Shown one piece after another: positions 26,664 through 35,701 of a DNA stretch of 64,000 bases; position 1 is the first letter of the stretch; the number at the start of each line of letters is the position of its first letter. Below the pieces are notes generated by a model. It was given only the letters and a program-made list of their open reading frames with translations. It was not told where the DNA came from and did no database searches. A program made the position numbers and the translations under genes. Source of the stretch: Lachnospiraceae bacterium C1.1 (GTDB lineage: Bacteria; Bacillota; Clostridia; Lachnospirales; Lachnospiraceae); contig JAUISW010000001.1 of NCBI GenBank assembly GCA_030434875.1, forward strand, positions 3,111,501 to 3,175,500, in the 5' to 3' direction.

Positions 26664-28016
26664 TTGAAGAAGGAAAAAATAGATAATAAGTTTTTTTATA
26701 ATAAATTGTGGGCTCTCGCATTTCCGATCGCGATCCAGAGTCTGATGCTCGCTTCCGTAGCTGCCGCTGATGCCCTGATGCTCGGCCGCATTGCACAGGA
26801 GGAAATGACAGCGGTCTCACTTGCAACTCAGATCCAGTTCGTGCAGAATATGTTCATTGCCTCGATCGCCGGCGCAGGCTCTATCCTCGGCGCACAATAC
26901 TGGGGAAAAGGCGACAGAATCGCAATGGAAAAGCTTTTTAACCTTCTTATAAAAAGCTGCGCCATAGTTTCGCTTCTTTTCTGGGCAGGATGTGAATTTG
27001 CCCCGGACTTCCTGATGCGTATCTTTTCCCATGATGAAGTCCTTATAGAAATAGGAGCAAATTATCTCCGGATCGCCGGCTGGTCCTATCTTCTTACGGG
27101 TATCTCCCAGAGTTATCTCACCATGATGAAGGTCAGCGAAAAGGTAATCCCCTGTGCTGCGATAAGTTCAAGCGCCGTAATTTTTAATATAATCTTTAAC
27201 GCGATATTTATTTTCGGTCTTGGTCCTGCACCGCAGCTCGAAGCCAACGGTGCCGCCTTATCAACCACTATTGCAAGGATCATTGAGCTCTCATTATGTC
27301 TTATCATATCCGCCCGAAAGGATTACCTTCGTCCGGACTGGAAGCATATTTTGGCAAATGATCCTGACCTTGCAAAGGATTTCCGCAGGCAATGCCTGCC
27401 GCTCCTTGGAGGTTCACTTTTCTGGGGTGTCGGTTTCACCTCCTACACGGCAATAATGGGACATGTTGGTTCTGATGCCGCTGCAGCAAATTCAGTTGCC
27501 GCAGTCGTCCGCGACCTTATCTGCTGCGTCTGCAACGGTATAGGAACTGCCGCCGGCATAATGGTCGGCAACCTTTTGGGCGCACACGAACTTGAATCGG
27601 CCAAGCTTTATGGAAAAAAACTTCTTAAAATTTCATTTGTCATTGGATTCGGATCAACAGCACTCGTACTCGCAATAACCCCTTTTATTGTCAATTCCGT
27701 AAAACTTTCGGAAAGGGCTCATGAATACCTGACCGGAATGATGATAATAATGGGAATATATATGATAGGAAGATGTGTAAATACCGTCACCATAAACGGT
27801 ATTCTCGACGGCGGCGGCGATACTATATTTGATATGTATTCTCTCGCGGTATGCATGTGGGGTATCGCAATCCCCCTTGCCCTCCTCGGTGCTTTCGTCT
27901 TTCACTGGCCGGTACTCGCGGTTTACGCCTGCACCTGTCTCGATGAAGTCGGAAAAATCCCCTGGGTCATGCACAGATTCCATAAATATAAATGGGTACA
28001 GAATCTAACAAGATAA
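26664..28016 (+). CDS. MATE-family efflux transporter
   Basis: 450 residues with about 12 hydrophobic segments in two related halves, starting FPIAIQSLMLASVAAADALMLGRI, the usual N-terminal MATE signature. These carriers export cationic drugs or metabolites using Na+ or H+ gradients; the substrate is unknown. Start is a TTG at 26664 preceded by AAAGGAA. It lies downstream of the IS element and ends at a strong bidirectional terminator. Confidence 0.9.
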   Translation: MKKEKIDNKFFYNKLWALAFPIAIQSLMLASVAAADALMLGRIAQEEMTAVSLATQIQFVQNMFIASIAGAGSILGAQYWGKGDRIAMEKLFNLLIKSCAIVSLLFWAGCEFAPDFLMRIFSHDEVLIEIGANYLRIAGWSYLLTGISQSYLTMMKVSEKVIPCAAISSSAVIFNIIFNAIFIFGLGPAPQLEANGAALSTTIARIIELSLCLIISARKDYLRPDWKHILANDPDLAKDFRRQCLPLLGGSLFWGVGFTSYTAIMGHVGSDAAAANSVAAVVRDLICCVCNGIGTAAGIMVGNLLGAHELESAKLYGKKLLKISFVIGFGSTALVLAITPFIVNSVKLSERAHEYLTGMMIIMGIYMIGRCVNTVTINGILDGGGDTIFDMYSLAVCMWGIAIPLALLGAFVFHWPVLAVYACTCLDEVGKIPWVMHRFHKYKWVQNLTR

Positions 28017-28020
28017 AAAT

Positions 28021-28062
28021 AAAACGGTATCAGCTGTTATTTTGATAAGCTGATGCCGTTTT
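28021..28062. terminator. Bidirectional terminator
   Basis: AAAACGGTATCAGCT paired with AGCTGATGCCGTTTT, A-run and T-run outside, between the convergent MATE and LysR genes. Confidence 0.85.
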
Positions 28063-28066
28063 TTAT

Positions 28067-28954
28067 TTATCCTTGTGTAAGATCGCGATAGAAGTCTATG
28101 AACGCACTCAATACCCGGGATCTCCATTTATTTTTATGTATCAATATCTGGGTCCAGACCTTTATATTACAGTCAATGATCTCTACTACCTTTAATTCGC
28201 CGCTCTTTATATAATCCTCTGTAACAAAATCAGGCAGAAAGGCAATGTAATTACTGTCTTTAGCGATATCGCAGATCTGAAAAGGACTCCCGATCTCCAG
28301 CGCTGGATGGATCGCCAGCGACTGTCCCGCAAGTTCCCTGTCCAGAAGCCTTCTGTAGCTCATGTTTTTTTCTGTAAGTATAAACTCTTCATTATATATA
28401 TCTTTTAATCTGAGTCCTGTTTTTTTATGAATTGGATGATCTGCCGCCGCAACAAAATGAACCTGCTCCTCGCGCTCGGCACATATGATATAGTCCTCCT
28501 CATAAACATGCCTGTCGAGCGTAAAGACAAGATCCACTTCATTCTTCTGCAGCATATCAAACATTCTGCCCGTTCCGCTTTCCGTGACTATCAGATTTAT
28601 TCCCGGATATCGTTCCTTAAATCTTAAGAAATCATTCTTAAAATAACGGTTGCAGAGTGAACTTGACATTGCAAGCCTGATGGTGCCGTCCAGTCTCTCC
28701 TGCTTACTGAGCTCCAGCATGAGCTTTTCTTCTGCTTCGACAACACTTCTTGCAAATCTTAAAACGGTCTCTCCGTCCGAGGTTATCGCGATTCTATGAT
28801 AAAATCTATCAAAAAGTACGGTGTTCAGTTCTTTTTCCAGCTGATGGATCTGCGACGATACCGTCGACTGTGTGTATCCAAGCTTTTCTGCAGCAGCTGA
28901 AAAGCCTGAATGTTCGCATACTGCGATGAAAGTTTTTAAAACATTTATATCCAT
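28067..28954 (-). CDS. LysR-family transcriptional regulator
   Basis: 295 residues. N-terminal winged HTH (LKTFIAVCEHSGFSAAAEKLGYTQSTVSSQIHQLEKEL) and a C-terminal effector-binding domain of two Rossmann-like lobes. It is divergent from an NSS amino-acid transporter gene with a dyad AACGAAATATTCGTT in the shared upstream region, so it most likely controls that transporter and itself. The effector is unknown. Confidence 0.9.
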   Translation of the reverse strand: MDINVLKTFIAVCEHSGFSAAAEKLGYTQSTVSSQIHQLEKELNTVLFDRFYHRIAITSDGETVLRFARSVVEAEEKLMLELSKQERLDGTIRLAMSSSLCNRYFKNDFLRFKERYPGINLIVTESGTGRMFDMLQKNEVDLVFTLDRHVYEEDYIICAEREEQVHFVAAADHPIHKKTGLRLKDIYNEEFILTEKNMSYRRLLDRELAGQSLAIHPALEIGSPFQICDIAKDSNYIAFLPDFVTEDYIKSGELKVVEIIDCNIKVWTQILIHKNKWRSRVLSAFIDFYRDLTQG

Positions 28955-28972
28955 TTTTATATCCTTATTAGA

Positions 28973-28987
28973 AACGAAATATTCGTT
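28973..28987. promoter_or_regulatory. Probable LysR operator
   Basis: Perfect dyad AACGAA-ATA-TTCGTT between the LysR start and the NSS transporter; contains the T-N11-A pattern common to LysR sites. A half-like TTTCGTT follows near 29023. Confidence 0.55.
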
Positions 28988-29076
28988 AGTATAACCTATT
29001 ATTATTGATTATACAAATATTACTTTCGTTGTTATACTATTTCCTGGCTATTTTTAAATTTAGGAGGTTTTATTTT

Positions 29077-30411
29077 ATGCAACGCGAAAGGCTCGGTAGT
29101 CGAATGGGCTTTATTATGTTGTCCGCCGGCTGTGCCATTGGCTGCGGAAACGTTTGGAAATTCCCCTGGATGTGCGGACAAAACGGAGGCGGAAGCTTCA
29201 TGCTGGTATATATTTTTTGCCTGGTCATTTTAGGCATACCTGCATTGATCATGGAGTTTTCGATCGGACGTGCCGCGCAGACCAGTCCTTTATACATGTA
29301 TCGTAAACTTGAGAAACCCGGTCAGAAATGGGATCTTTTCGGCTGGCTCTGTCTTCTTGGAAATATATCTCTCATGGCATTCTACTCCGTAGTCTGCGGC
29401 TGGATCATATATTATTTCTCGAAATTTCTGCGGGGACAAACGAATTCCCTCGGCTTCACCTCGATGATAACAACTCCGGAGATAAATGTAATTTTCCTTT
29501 TAATAACTGTTGTCATTGCCTTTACCGTATTGTCATTTAATCTGCAGGGTGGCCTGGAGCGCTTCTCCAAGATAATGATGTCGGTACTGTTAGTCCTGAT
29601 GATAGTCCTTGCCGTACACAGTCTCTTCCTTGATGGAGCATCCGAAGGTCTGAGTTTCTATCTGAAACCCGATTTTTCCAAGATCAACGGATCTGTCATA
29701 GTCGGAGCCATGAACCAGGCATTTTTCACGCTTTCCACCGGAATGGGCGGTATGGCAATATTTGGCAGCTATATAGATAAAGAGCATTCTCTCATGGGCG
29801 AAGCCATAAATGTAATTGCCCTTGATACCTTTGTTGCGATCCTCGCAGGGATCATAATCTTCCCTGCCTGCTTTACATATAACCTTGAGGTAAATGCCGG
29901 TCCCAGTCTTCTTTTTGACACTATGGCCGCAGTCTTCAACAATATGGAAGGCGGACGCATATGGGGATCATTGTTCTTCCTTTTCATGATCTTTGCGGCA
30001 ATGTCCACAGTTCTTGGCGTATGTGAAAATATCCTCGCCATGATCCGTGAACTCACCGGCTGGTCACGCCCTAAGGGAAGTTTTATCTGTGCTGTCGGGA
30101 TCTTTCTGATCGCACTTACCACAGCCCTCGGTTTCAGCGTATTTAATTTTCAGCCTTTCGCCGAAGGCACGACCTGGCTTGATTTCTGGGACTTCATAGT
30201 TTCAACTAATGTCCTTCCCTTAGGTTCTCTTGTCCTTGCACTTTTCTGCTGTAATGATTTCGGTTGGGGATGGGATAATTTTATCAAGGAAACCAATACC
30301 GGCTCAGGCTTAAAAGTAAGCCACAGCATGAAGCCTTTATTCCGCTTTATTGTTCCTGTTCTTATTACCGCAATTTATATCTATGGTATAGTGACGTTTA
30401 ACTGGCGTTGA
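29077..30411 (+). CDS. Sodium-dependent transporter, NSS (LeuT-like) family
   Basis: 444 residues from the ATG at 29077, which has AGGAGG upstream; an upstream in-frame ATG at 29005 lacks one. TM1 carries SAGCAIGCGNVWKFPW, the unwound Na+/substrate site of the NSS family, and GGGSFMLVY follows. About 11-12 membrane segments. It probably imports an amino acid with sodium. Regulated by the divergent LysR gene. Confidence 0.92.
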   Translation: MQRERLGSRMGFIMLSAGCAIGCGNVWKFPWMCGQNGGGSFMLVYIFCLVILGIPALIMEFSIGRAAQTSPLYMYRKLEKPGQKWDLFGWLCLLGNISLMAFYSVVCGWIIYYFSKFLRGQTNSLGFTSMITTPEINVIFLLITVVIAFTVLSFNLQGGLERFSKIMMSVLLVLMIVLAVHSLFLDGASEGLSFYLKPDFSKINGSVIVGAMNQAFFTLSTGMGGMAIFGSYIDKEHSLMGEAINVIALDTFVAILAGIIIFPACFTYNLEVNAGPSLLFDTMAAVFNNMEGGRIWGSLFFLFMIFAAMSTVLGVCENILAMIRELTGWSRPKGSFICAVGIFLIALTTALGFSVFNFQPFAEGTTWLDFWDFIVSTNVLPLGSLVLALFCCNDFGWGWDNFIKETNTGSGLKVSHSMKPLFRFIVPVLITAIYIYGIVTFNWR

Positions 30412-30424
30412 ATTTTTGAACCCC

Positions 30425-30471
30425 GGGGACGTTGTTTAGGGGTCATTTTATGACCCCTAAACAACGTCCCC
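30425..30471. terminator. Perfect 22-bp hairpin between convergent genes
   Basis: Arms GGGGACGTTGTTTAGGGG.. and its exact complement with only 3 loop bases, between the NSS transporter and PdxR. No T-run on either side. It probably ends or protects both transcripts. Confidence 0.65.
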
Positions 30472-31870
30472 CAGAGCTCAAAATATCACCGATTATATCG
30501 AGGATGGTCCTCATATCGTTTCCGGTCAATACGGAATAATTCACGATATAGAGACCATCCTCGTCTGCATCTCCGGATAAATAATAATCATCAAGTGAAT
30601 TGACTTTTATTCCATGATCTCTAAGCATCTCATTTAATTCTTTTGTTTCTATCCCCAGATTTAATTTCAAGAGAAAATGCAGCCCGGAATCATTTTCGAT
30701 GATCCTGCAGGAATCAGCTATAGGACTCTTCTCTACAGCTTCAATTATGCTTTTCCTTTGCCGCATATAAAAAAGCCGCATCCTGTTTATATGCTTTTCA
30801 AAATATCCTTTTTTGATAAACTCAGCCAGAATATACTGCTCAAAATTTGAAACTGTACAGGCATAAAAGGACATTGTTTCATAATAACGGTTCGCCAGAT
30901 GAACCGGCAGAACCATGTAACTAATTCGTATCGTAGGAGAAAGTGATTTCGAAAAAGTATTTATATATATGACCTTCTCACAGCCGTCGATTGAAAAGAG
31001 CGGCGGTATCGGTTTTCCTCCTGTGCGGAATTCACTGTCATAATCATCTTCTATGATATACCTTTTCTCGCTTTCATTGGCCCAGGCAAGCACTTCATAC
31101 CTTCGGCTTGCGGGCATTGTGATCCCCGTCGGGAAATGATGATTGGGGCATATATGAGCTATATCTGCATTTACCCTGTCAAGTTCTGATACTGTTATCC
31201 CGCTTTCATCAATAGAGGCAAACCTGCATTCTATATCGCGTTCTTTGTAGATCTTTTCAAGCTTTTTATATCCCGGATTTTCTATCGCATAAATCTTATC
31301 TTTCCCCAGAAGCTGAGTAATAATTCCGTATAAATACTCTGTTCCGGCACCCACGATTATCTGGTCAGGATCAACGAGCATTCCTCTGAAGGATTTAAGG
31401 TGCCCTGCGATCGCCTCCCGGAGCTCTCTTACTCCACCTGACGGAGATCTTTTCATGAGTTCGTTTTTTCTATTGGATATTATTTCCCTTGAAACCTTTG
31501 CCCATACAGAAAAAGGAAAATTATCCGGATCTGTTCCATTGTTAGAAAGGTCATAGACAATTTCCGTATCCTCTTTCGGGATATGAATGTCATAGGAAAT
31601 ATCAGTTTTAACTTCGGGCATTACCGTACCGGCAATATCCGATACATAATAGCCCCGCTTTGGAAGAGTGTAGACATATCCCTCACTCACCAACTGGTCA
31701 TAAGCATTTTGAATCGTAATGGTACTAATCCCATTATTATTCGCGAAAGTCCTTTTGGACGGCAGTTTTTCATCAGCCGCCAGTTTCCCCGAAATTATAT
31801 CCCTCTTAAGGCAATTGTAAAGATAGAGATACAATGGTCCTTTCACATCCTGCATATCATACGTAAGCAT
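30443..31870 (-). CDS. pdxR: PdxR-like MocR regulator (GntR HTH fused to aminotransferase)
   Basis: 475 residues from the ATG at 31870 (AGGAGAG just upstream); the frame extends further but without a site. N-terminal GntR winged helix (GPLYLYLYNCLKRDIISGKLAADEKLPSKR) and a fold-I aminotransferase domain with INTFSKSLSPTIR holding the PLP lysine. Divergent from pdxST, which fits PdxR, a PLP-responsive activator of vitamin B6 synthesis. The last codons run into the convergent hairpin. Confidence 0.88.
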   Translation of the reverse strand: MLTYDMQDVKGPLYLYLYNCLKRDIISGKLAADEKLPSKRTFANNNGISTITIQNAYDQLVSEGYVYTLPKRGYYVSDIAGTVMPEVKTDISYDIHIPKEDTEIVYDLSNNGTDPDNFPFSVWAKVSREIISNRKNELMKRSPSGGVRELREAIAGHLKSFRGMLVDPDQIIVGAGTEYLYGIITQLLGKDKIYAIENPGYKKLEKIYKERDIECRFASIDESGITVSELDRVNADIAHICPNHHFPTGITMPASRRYEVLAWANESEKRYIIEDDYDSEFRTGGKPIPPLFSIDGCEKVIYINTFSKSLSPTIRISYMVLPVHLANRYYETMSFYACTVSNFEQYILAEFIKKGYFEKHINRMRLFYMRQRKSIIEAVEKSPIADSCRIIENDSGLHFLLKLNLGIETKELNEMLRDHGIKVNSLDDYYLSGDADEDGLYIVNYSVLTGNDMRTILDIIGDILSSGGRCLGVIK

Positions 31871-31971
31871 AAAATACTCTCCTGACTGGAATCTATAATT
31901 ATATCGTTTTGAATATTTTTTTATAGTCAGTTTTATTATAATATTGTATTCATTCAAAAACAAGGAGGCTA

Positions 31972-32853
31972 TTGAAATTGGAAAATACACAATATGAACT
32001 TAATAAAGGACTCGCACAGATGCTTAAGGGCGGTGTCATCATGGATGTAACAACTCCCGAACAGGCAAAGATCGCAGAAGCTGCAGGTGCATGCGCAGTA
32101 ATGGCTCTCGAGAGGATACCTGCTGATATCCGTGCTGCAGGCGGCGTTTCCAGAATGAGCGATCCAAAAATGATAAAAGGAATTCAGGAAGCAGTAAGCA
32201 TTCCTGTCATGGCTAAATGCCGTATCGGACATTTTGTTGAGGCACAGATCCTCGAGGCAATAGAGATCGATTATATTGATGAATCCGAAGTATTATCCCC
32301 TGCAGATGATATTTACCATATCGACAAAACTCAGTTCAACGTTCCTTTTGTCTGCGGTGCCAGAGATTTAGGTGAAGCTTTGAGACGTATCAGAGAGGGT
32401 GCTTCAATGATCCGTACCAAGGGTGAGCCCGGTACAGGAGATGTAGTACAGGCAGTCCGCCATATGAGAAAAATGAATTCGGAGATCCGTAAGGTAGTTT
32501 CATTAAGCGAGGATGAATTATTCGAAGAAGCAAAGAAACTCCAGGTTCCCTATGATCTCCTTTTATATGTTCATAAAAATGGAAAGCTTCCGGTTGTAAA
32601 CTTTGCAGCAGGTGGTGTCGCAACTCCGGCAGATGCAGCCTTGATGATGCAGCTCGGAGCAGAGGGTGTATTCGTAGGAAGCGGTATCTTTAAGTCCGGT
32701 GACCCTGCAAAGAGAGCTTCAGCCATTGTTCAGGCAGTTACCAATTTCAAAGATGCCAAACTTATCGCAGAGTTATCTGAGGATCTGGGCGAAGCAATGG
32801 TCGGTATCAATCCTTCCGAGATCAAGATCATCATGGAAGAAAGGGGTAAATAA
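31972..32853 (+). CDS. pdxS: Pyridoxal 5'-phosphate synthase subunit PdxS
   Basis: 293 residues; start TTG at 31972 after AAGGAGG. Family landmarks: D25 in [13 protein letters not shown]82 in [13 protein letters not shown], the GEPGTG phosphate loop and [14 protein letters not shown] near the C-terminus. It makes PLP from ribose 5-phosphate, glyceraldehyde 3-phosphate and ammonia supplied by PdxT. First gene of a two-gene operon, coupled to pdxT by a one-base overlap. Confidence 0.97.
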   Translation: MKLENTQYELNKGLAQMLKGGVIMDVTTPEQAKIAEAAGACAVMALERIPADIRAAGGVSRMSDPKMIKGIQEAVSIPVMAKCRIGHFVEAQILEAIEIDYIDESEVLSPADDIYHIDKTQFNVPFVCGARDLGEALRRIREGASMIRTKGEPGTGDVVQAVRHMRKMNSEIRKVVSLSEDELFEEAKKLQVPYDLLLYVHKNGKLPVVNFAAGGVATPADAALMMQLGAEGVFVGSGIFKSGDPAKRASAIVQAVTNFKDAKLIAELSEDLGEAMVGINPSEIKIIMEERGK

Positions 32854-33434
32854 TGCGTATTGGAGTGCTTGCCGTTCAGGGAGCTTTCATTGAACACGAA
32901 AAAATGCTGGAAAGACTCGGAGCAGAAGCGGTTGAGATACGGCAGAAAAAAGACTTCGAAAATCTAGACGGACTGATCCTTCCCGGCGGTGAAAGTACGG
33001 TACAGGGGCAGCTTTTGAAAAAGCTTGATCTCTTTGATGATATAAGAGCTTCCATAAATGCCGGACTTCCGGTACTCGCAACCTGCGCCGGACTAATCCT
33101 TCTGGCAGAAAAAATTGAAAATGACGATACCGTTCATTTTGGAACCCTTCCTGTAACAGTAAAAAGAAATGCCTACGGACGCCAGCTCGGAAGTTTCACG
33201 AGCAATTCATCCTTAGGAAATATAAATGACTTTCCATTTGTTTTTATCCGCGCGCCTTATATAACAAAGGCCGATCCACAGGTGGAAATCTTATCAGAAG
33301 TGGACGGAAATATCGTTGGCGTAAGATACAAAAATCAGATCGGGCTCGCCTTTCATCCGGAGATGACGGATGATACAAGGATACATGAGAAATTCCTCAA
33401 TTTGTGCCGCGCAGCAGCAGCTAAAGCTGCGTAA
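32853..33434 (+). CDS. pdxT: Pyridoxal 5'-phosphate synthase glutaminase PdxT
   Basis: 193 residues. Class I glutaminase triad C78 (LATCAGLILL), H168 and E170 (AFHPEM); GGEST oxyanion region at 45-49. Releases ammonia from glutamine for PdxS. Immediately downstream of and overlapping pdxS. Confidence 0.97.
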   Translation: MRIGVLAVQGAFIEHEKMLERLGAEAVEIRQKKDFENLDGLILPGGESTVQGQLLKKLDLFDDIRASINAGLPVLATCAGLILLAEKIENDDTVHFGTLPVTVKRNAYGRQLGSFTSNSSLGNINDFPFVFIRAPYITKADPQVEILSEVDGNIVGVRYKNQIGLAFHPEMTDDTRIHEKFLNLCRAAAAKAA

Positions 33435-33443
33435 ATATAATAA

Positions 33444-33473
33444 AATAGGGATGCATTTCTGCACCCCTATTTT
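33444..33473. terminator. Bidirectional terminator after pdxT
   Basis: ATAGGGATGCA / TGCACCCCTAT stem with a TTTC loop and a T-run TTTTTTATTTA, between pdxT and the convergent LRR protein. Confidence 0.8.
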
Positions 33474-34772
33474 TTATTTAATAATATAATATCCCGTGAG
33501 GTTATCACCCTTAAAGCTTATACCGTTAATTTCCGGATAATAATCATACTCCGTTTTTTTACATTTATAATATTTGTTCTCGAACTTGATCTTGACGCTC
33601 TTCAAATTATTGTTTTTATCCAACTTCACTTTAACCGTATCGTAAGTAGATACTTCATAAGGCATGATCGTATATGTAAGTCCCTTATCACCCTTTGTGC
33701 TCTTCTTTAAATGTTTTCTTAAAGACTTGTCCTTAGGACCTATGTTTGTGATCTGGAATAACTGCTTTTTCTTATTGATTTTTATTTTTGAGGCCGTATA
33801 TTCCTGTCCATTATAGGAGATAGTTACGTCTCCAAAATCTTTTGCCTTGATCTTTCTGCCCGGGAAAGTTATGACTGAATTATACTTGATCCAGTAGTCA
33901 TCTTTTTCTACATATTTTTCGGGCGGATTAGAAAAATTATTATCTTTGTAGTAATCCCCAAAACTGCTGTTATAGTGGAATCTTGCTCCTTCAAGCATTT
34001 CATTGTGTTCCTGGATATCTATATCCTTCCAGTCTGACTCCGATCCGCCATAATATACATCATGAATAATATTGCAGGAGCTTGAAAAAGCGTTCTTGCT
34101 GATGGATTTTACAGTCTTTGGAATATAGATTTTCTTAAGATTTTCACAGTAAAGAAAGCAGCCTTCCGGAATGTAACTTAGTTTTTCTGAAATATTTATT
34201 TTATTTAAGGAAGTCGCACCTATAAAGCAATTTTCCCCAGCATCTTCTATAATGTTTGACATACTTACGGTTTCCAGCGCATTTGCATCCTTAAATGCAT
34301 ATTCACATATTCCGACTATTTTATAATTTTTACGCTCAGTTGCACCAAGTGTTATTGTCTCCGGCATGATATATTTCGAAACCACACCCCAATATTCTTT
34401 GATGTAAGCATTATTTCCACTAGTCTTGAATTGCACGCTCTGGATCAATCTGCTGAGCTCTGCTTCTGTATCAGCAGTAGATAACTCATTTCCATCTTCA
34501 TAGGTATAAATGGTATCGGATATCTCAGAATCCTCATCAGCCAGTTCCGTAATATCACTGACCTCTTCCGCAATAATGTCATTATCAGATTCCGCATCTG
34601 CTGTTGTTTCAGTTCCCTCTTCCTCAACAGCATTATCAGAAATTCCAATCACCTCTTCACCCGCAATATCATTGGCAGAAACTTCAATCAGTTCATCTGC
34701 GCCTGCAGGCATAGGTATAGACATCGACATTGACAGCATCAATGCCAGCAATACCGCTAATCTCTTTTTCAT
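33474..34772 (-). CDS. Secreted BspA-like leucine-rich repeat protein
   Basis: 432 residues. Signal peptide MKKRLAVLLALMLSMSMSIPMPAGA, an acidic Ser/Glu/Asp-rich stretch (30-100), then BspA-type LRR units (GICEYAFKDANALETVSMSN, ENCFIGATSLNKINIS, GCFLYCENLKKIYIPKTV, NAFSSSCNIIHDVYYGGSESDWKDI), and a C-terminal beta-rich region (about 290-430) with Lys-rich strands. Surface or secreted protein, likely adhesive; no anchor motif is seen. Single gene. Confidence 0.8.
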   Translation of the reverse strand: MKKRLAVLLALMLSMSMSIPMPAGADELIEVSANDIAGEEVIGISDNAVEEEGTETTADAESDNDIIAEEVSDITELADEDSEISDTIYTYEDGNELSTADTEAELSRLIQSVQFKTSGNNAYIKEYWGVVSKYIMPETITLGATERKNYKIVGICEYAFKDANALETVSMSNIIEDAGENCFIGATSLNKINISEKLSYIPEGCFLYCENLKKIYIPKTVKSISKNAFSSSCNIIHDVYYGGSESDWKDIDIQEHNEMLEGARFHYNSSFGDYYKDNNFSNPPEKYVEKDDYWIKYNSVITFPGRKIKAKDFGDVTISYNGQEYTASKIKINKKKQLFQITNIGPKDKSLRKHLKKSTKGDKGLTYTIMPYEVSTYDTVKVKLDKNNNLKSVKIKFENKYYKCKKTEYDYYPEINGISFKGDNLTGYYIIK

Positions 34773-34898
34773 ATCTCTCTCCTTTTGTATGTTTTCTAAT
34801 ACATTATATCAAATTATTTTTTATAAAAAAAGTTAAAATGTTATTAAAACTTGTAATATTTTCTTCTTCTATAATTAATGATTATTTGAAAATATAGG

Positions 34899-34925
34899 AA
34901 GGGGGACACGGATTGTGTCCCCCCT
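34899..34925. terminator. GC-rich hairpin
   Basis: GGGGGACAC and GTGTCCCCC arms around a short loop, at the left edge of the transposase relic. Confidence 0.5.
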
Positions 34926-34937
34926 TCCCATAATTTT

Positions 34938-35246
34938 TATTAGGCGTTTGCGAAACGCAAAGGATTCGATAAATCTTATGATCCTTATAAGGCAGCCTAT
35001 GGCTCAATGCCTTCACATGCTTCCTCCAATGCTGAAATTAAGCAGCTATACATTAATGGCCATTTTTGCTATGTCTTCAAGTTTGGCATTGTTACAAACG
35101 GGTTAGGTATTGTTCGTCATATTTCTTTTTACAACAAGGACTTTATGACATCCCATCCCGAAATCATTGTTGAGAAAAAATCAAATTCTCCTGACGAGGA
35201 TAAGTGTGTTCACGATGCAAAGCTAACCTCATCAAGTCTCACATAA
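34938..35246 (+). pseudogene. Transposase internal fragment
   Basis: An open frame of about 100 codons with no start and an abrupt end reads KGFDKSYDPYKAAYGSMPSH, then IKQLYINGHFCYVFKFGIVT and GIVRHISFYNKDFM. This is the style of clostridial DDE transposases of the IS1182/IS4-like type, but only the middle is left. It begins at a palindrome TAGGCGTTTGCGAAACGC also found at 14843. Family assignment is from memory of such proteins and uncertain. Confidence 0.55.
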
Positions 35247-35271
35247 GAATATTGAAATAAATGTTTCTATT

Positions 35272-35494
35272 TTATACATCCTTTCCAAGAGCTCTATCGG
35301 CTTTCCTCTGATATTTTGCAGTGAGCACGCCCATATATCTCTTTGCTGTATTCAGTATTTCTTTATCATCCCCAAAATTTTCAAGAATTGTTACCTGAAA
35401 TACATTTATCCGATTGGCATCTGTCTTTTCAGAAACCTGTTCAAAATAAACAGACCGCTCATTCCAATGCCATCTCTTCCGTAATAAGACTCAT
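35272..35494 (-). pseudogene. Frameshifted small gene of unknown function
   Basis: Minus strand ATG at 35494 gives MSLITEEMALE then a stop. One frame over, an uninterrupted coding-like run starts WNERSVYFEQVSEKTDANR and ends KYQRKADRALGKDV with TAA at 35272. Joining the two at about 35458 yields a protein of roughly 73 residues. AAGG precedes the ATG. The family is not recognised. A single indel explains the break. Confidence 0.5.
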
Positions 35495-35615
35495 CCTTCA
35501 ATCCCTTTTCTGTTCCTTTTTGTATGACTTCTTGTGGGCCAATCAAGGAAAAGACCCACAAGAATCCGGCTTCGCCGGACACGCCTTCACCTTCCGGTGA
35601 AGCCTGGTCCAATAC

Positions 35616-35647
35616 GATTCCCGTTTTTCTGAGGAAAAACAGGAATC
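35616..35647 (-). terminator. Hairpin after the SSS symporter
   Basis: GATTCC-C-GTTTTTC paired with GAAAAAC-A-GGAATC, loop CTGAG-like. It lies 55 bases past the symporter stop. Smaller hairpins (TCCGGC/GCCGGA, TTCACC/GGTGAA) lie at 35568-35602. Confidence 0.5.
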
Positions 35648-35701
35648 TATAATATATCGCACTTCTTTCGGCGTATTTGCAAATACTGATACTGCAGTTC
35701 C

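Noticed and set aside
35007..35246. Independent small gene starting at MPSHASSN
   Set aside because: The same frame continues upstream without a start codon and resembles the middle of a transposase, so it is a fragment.
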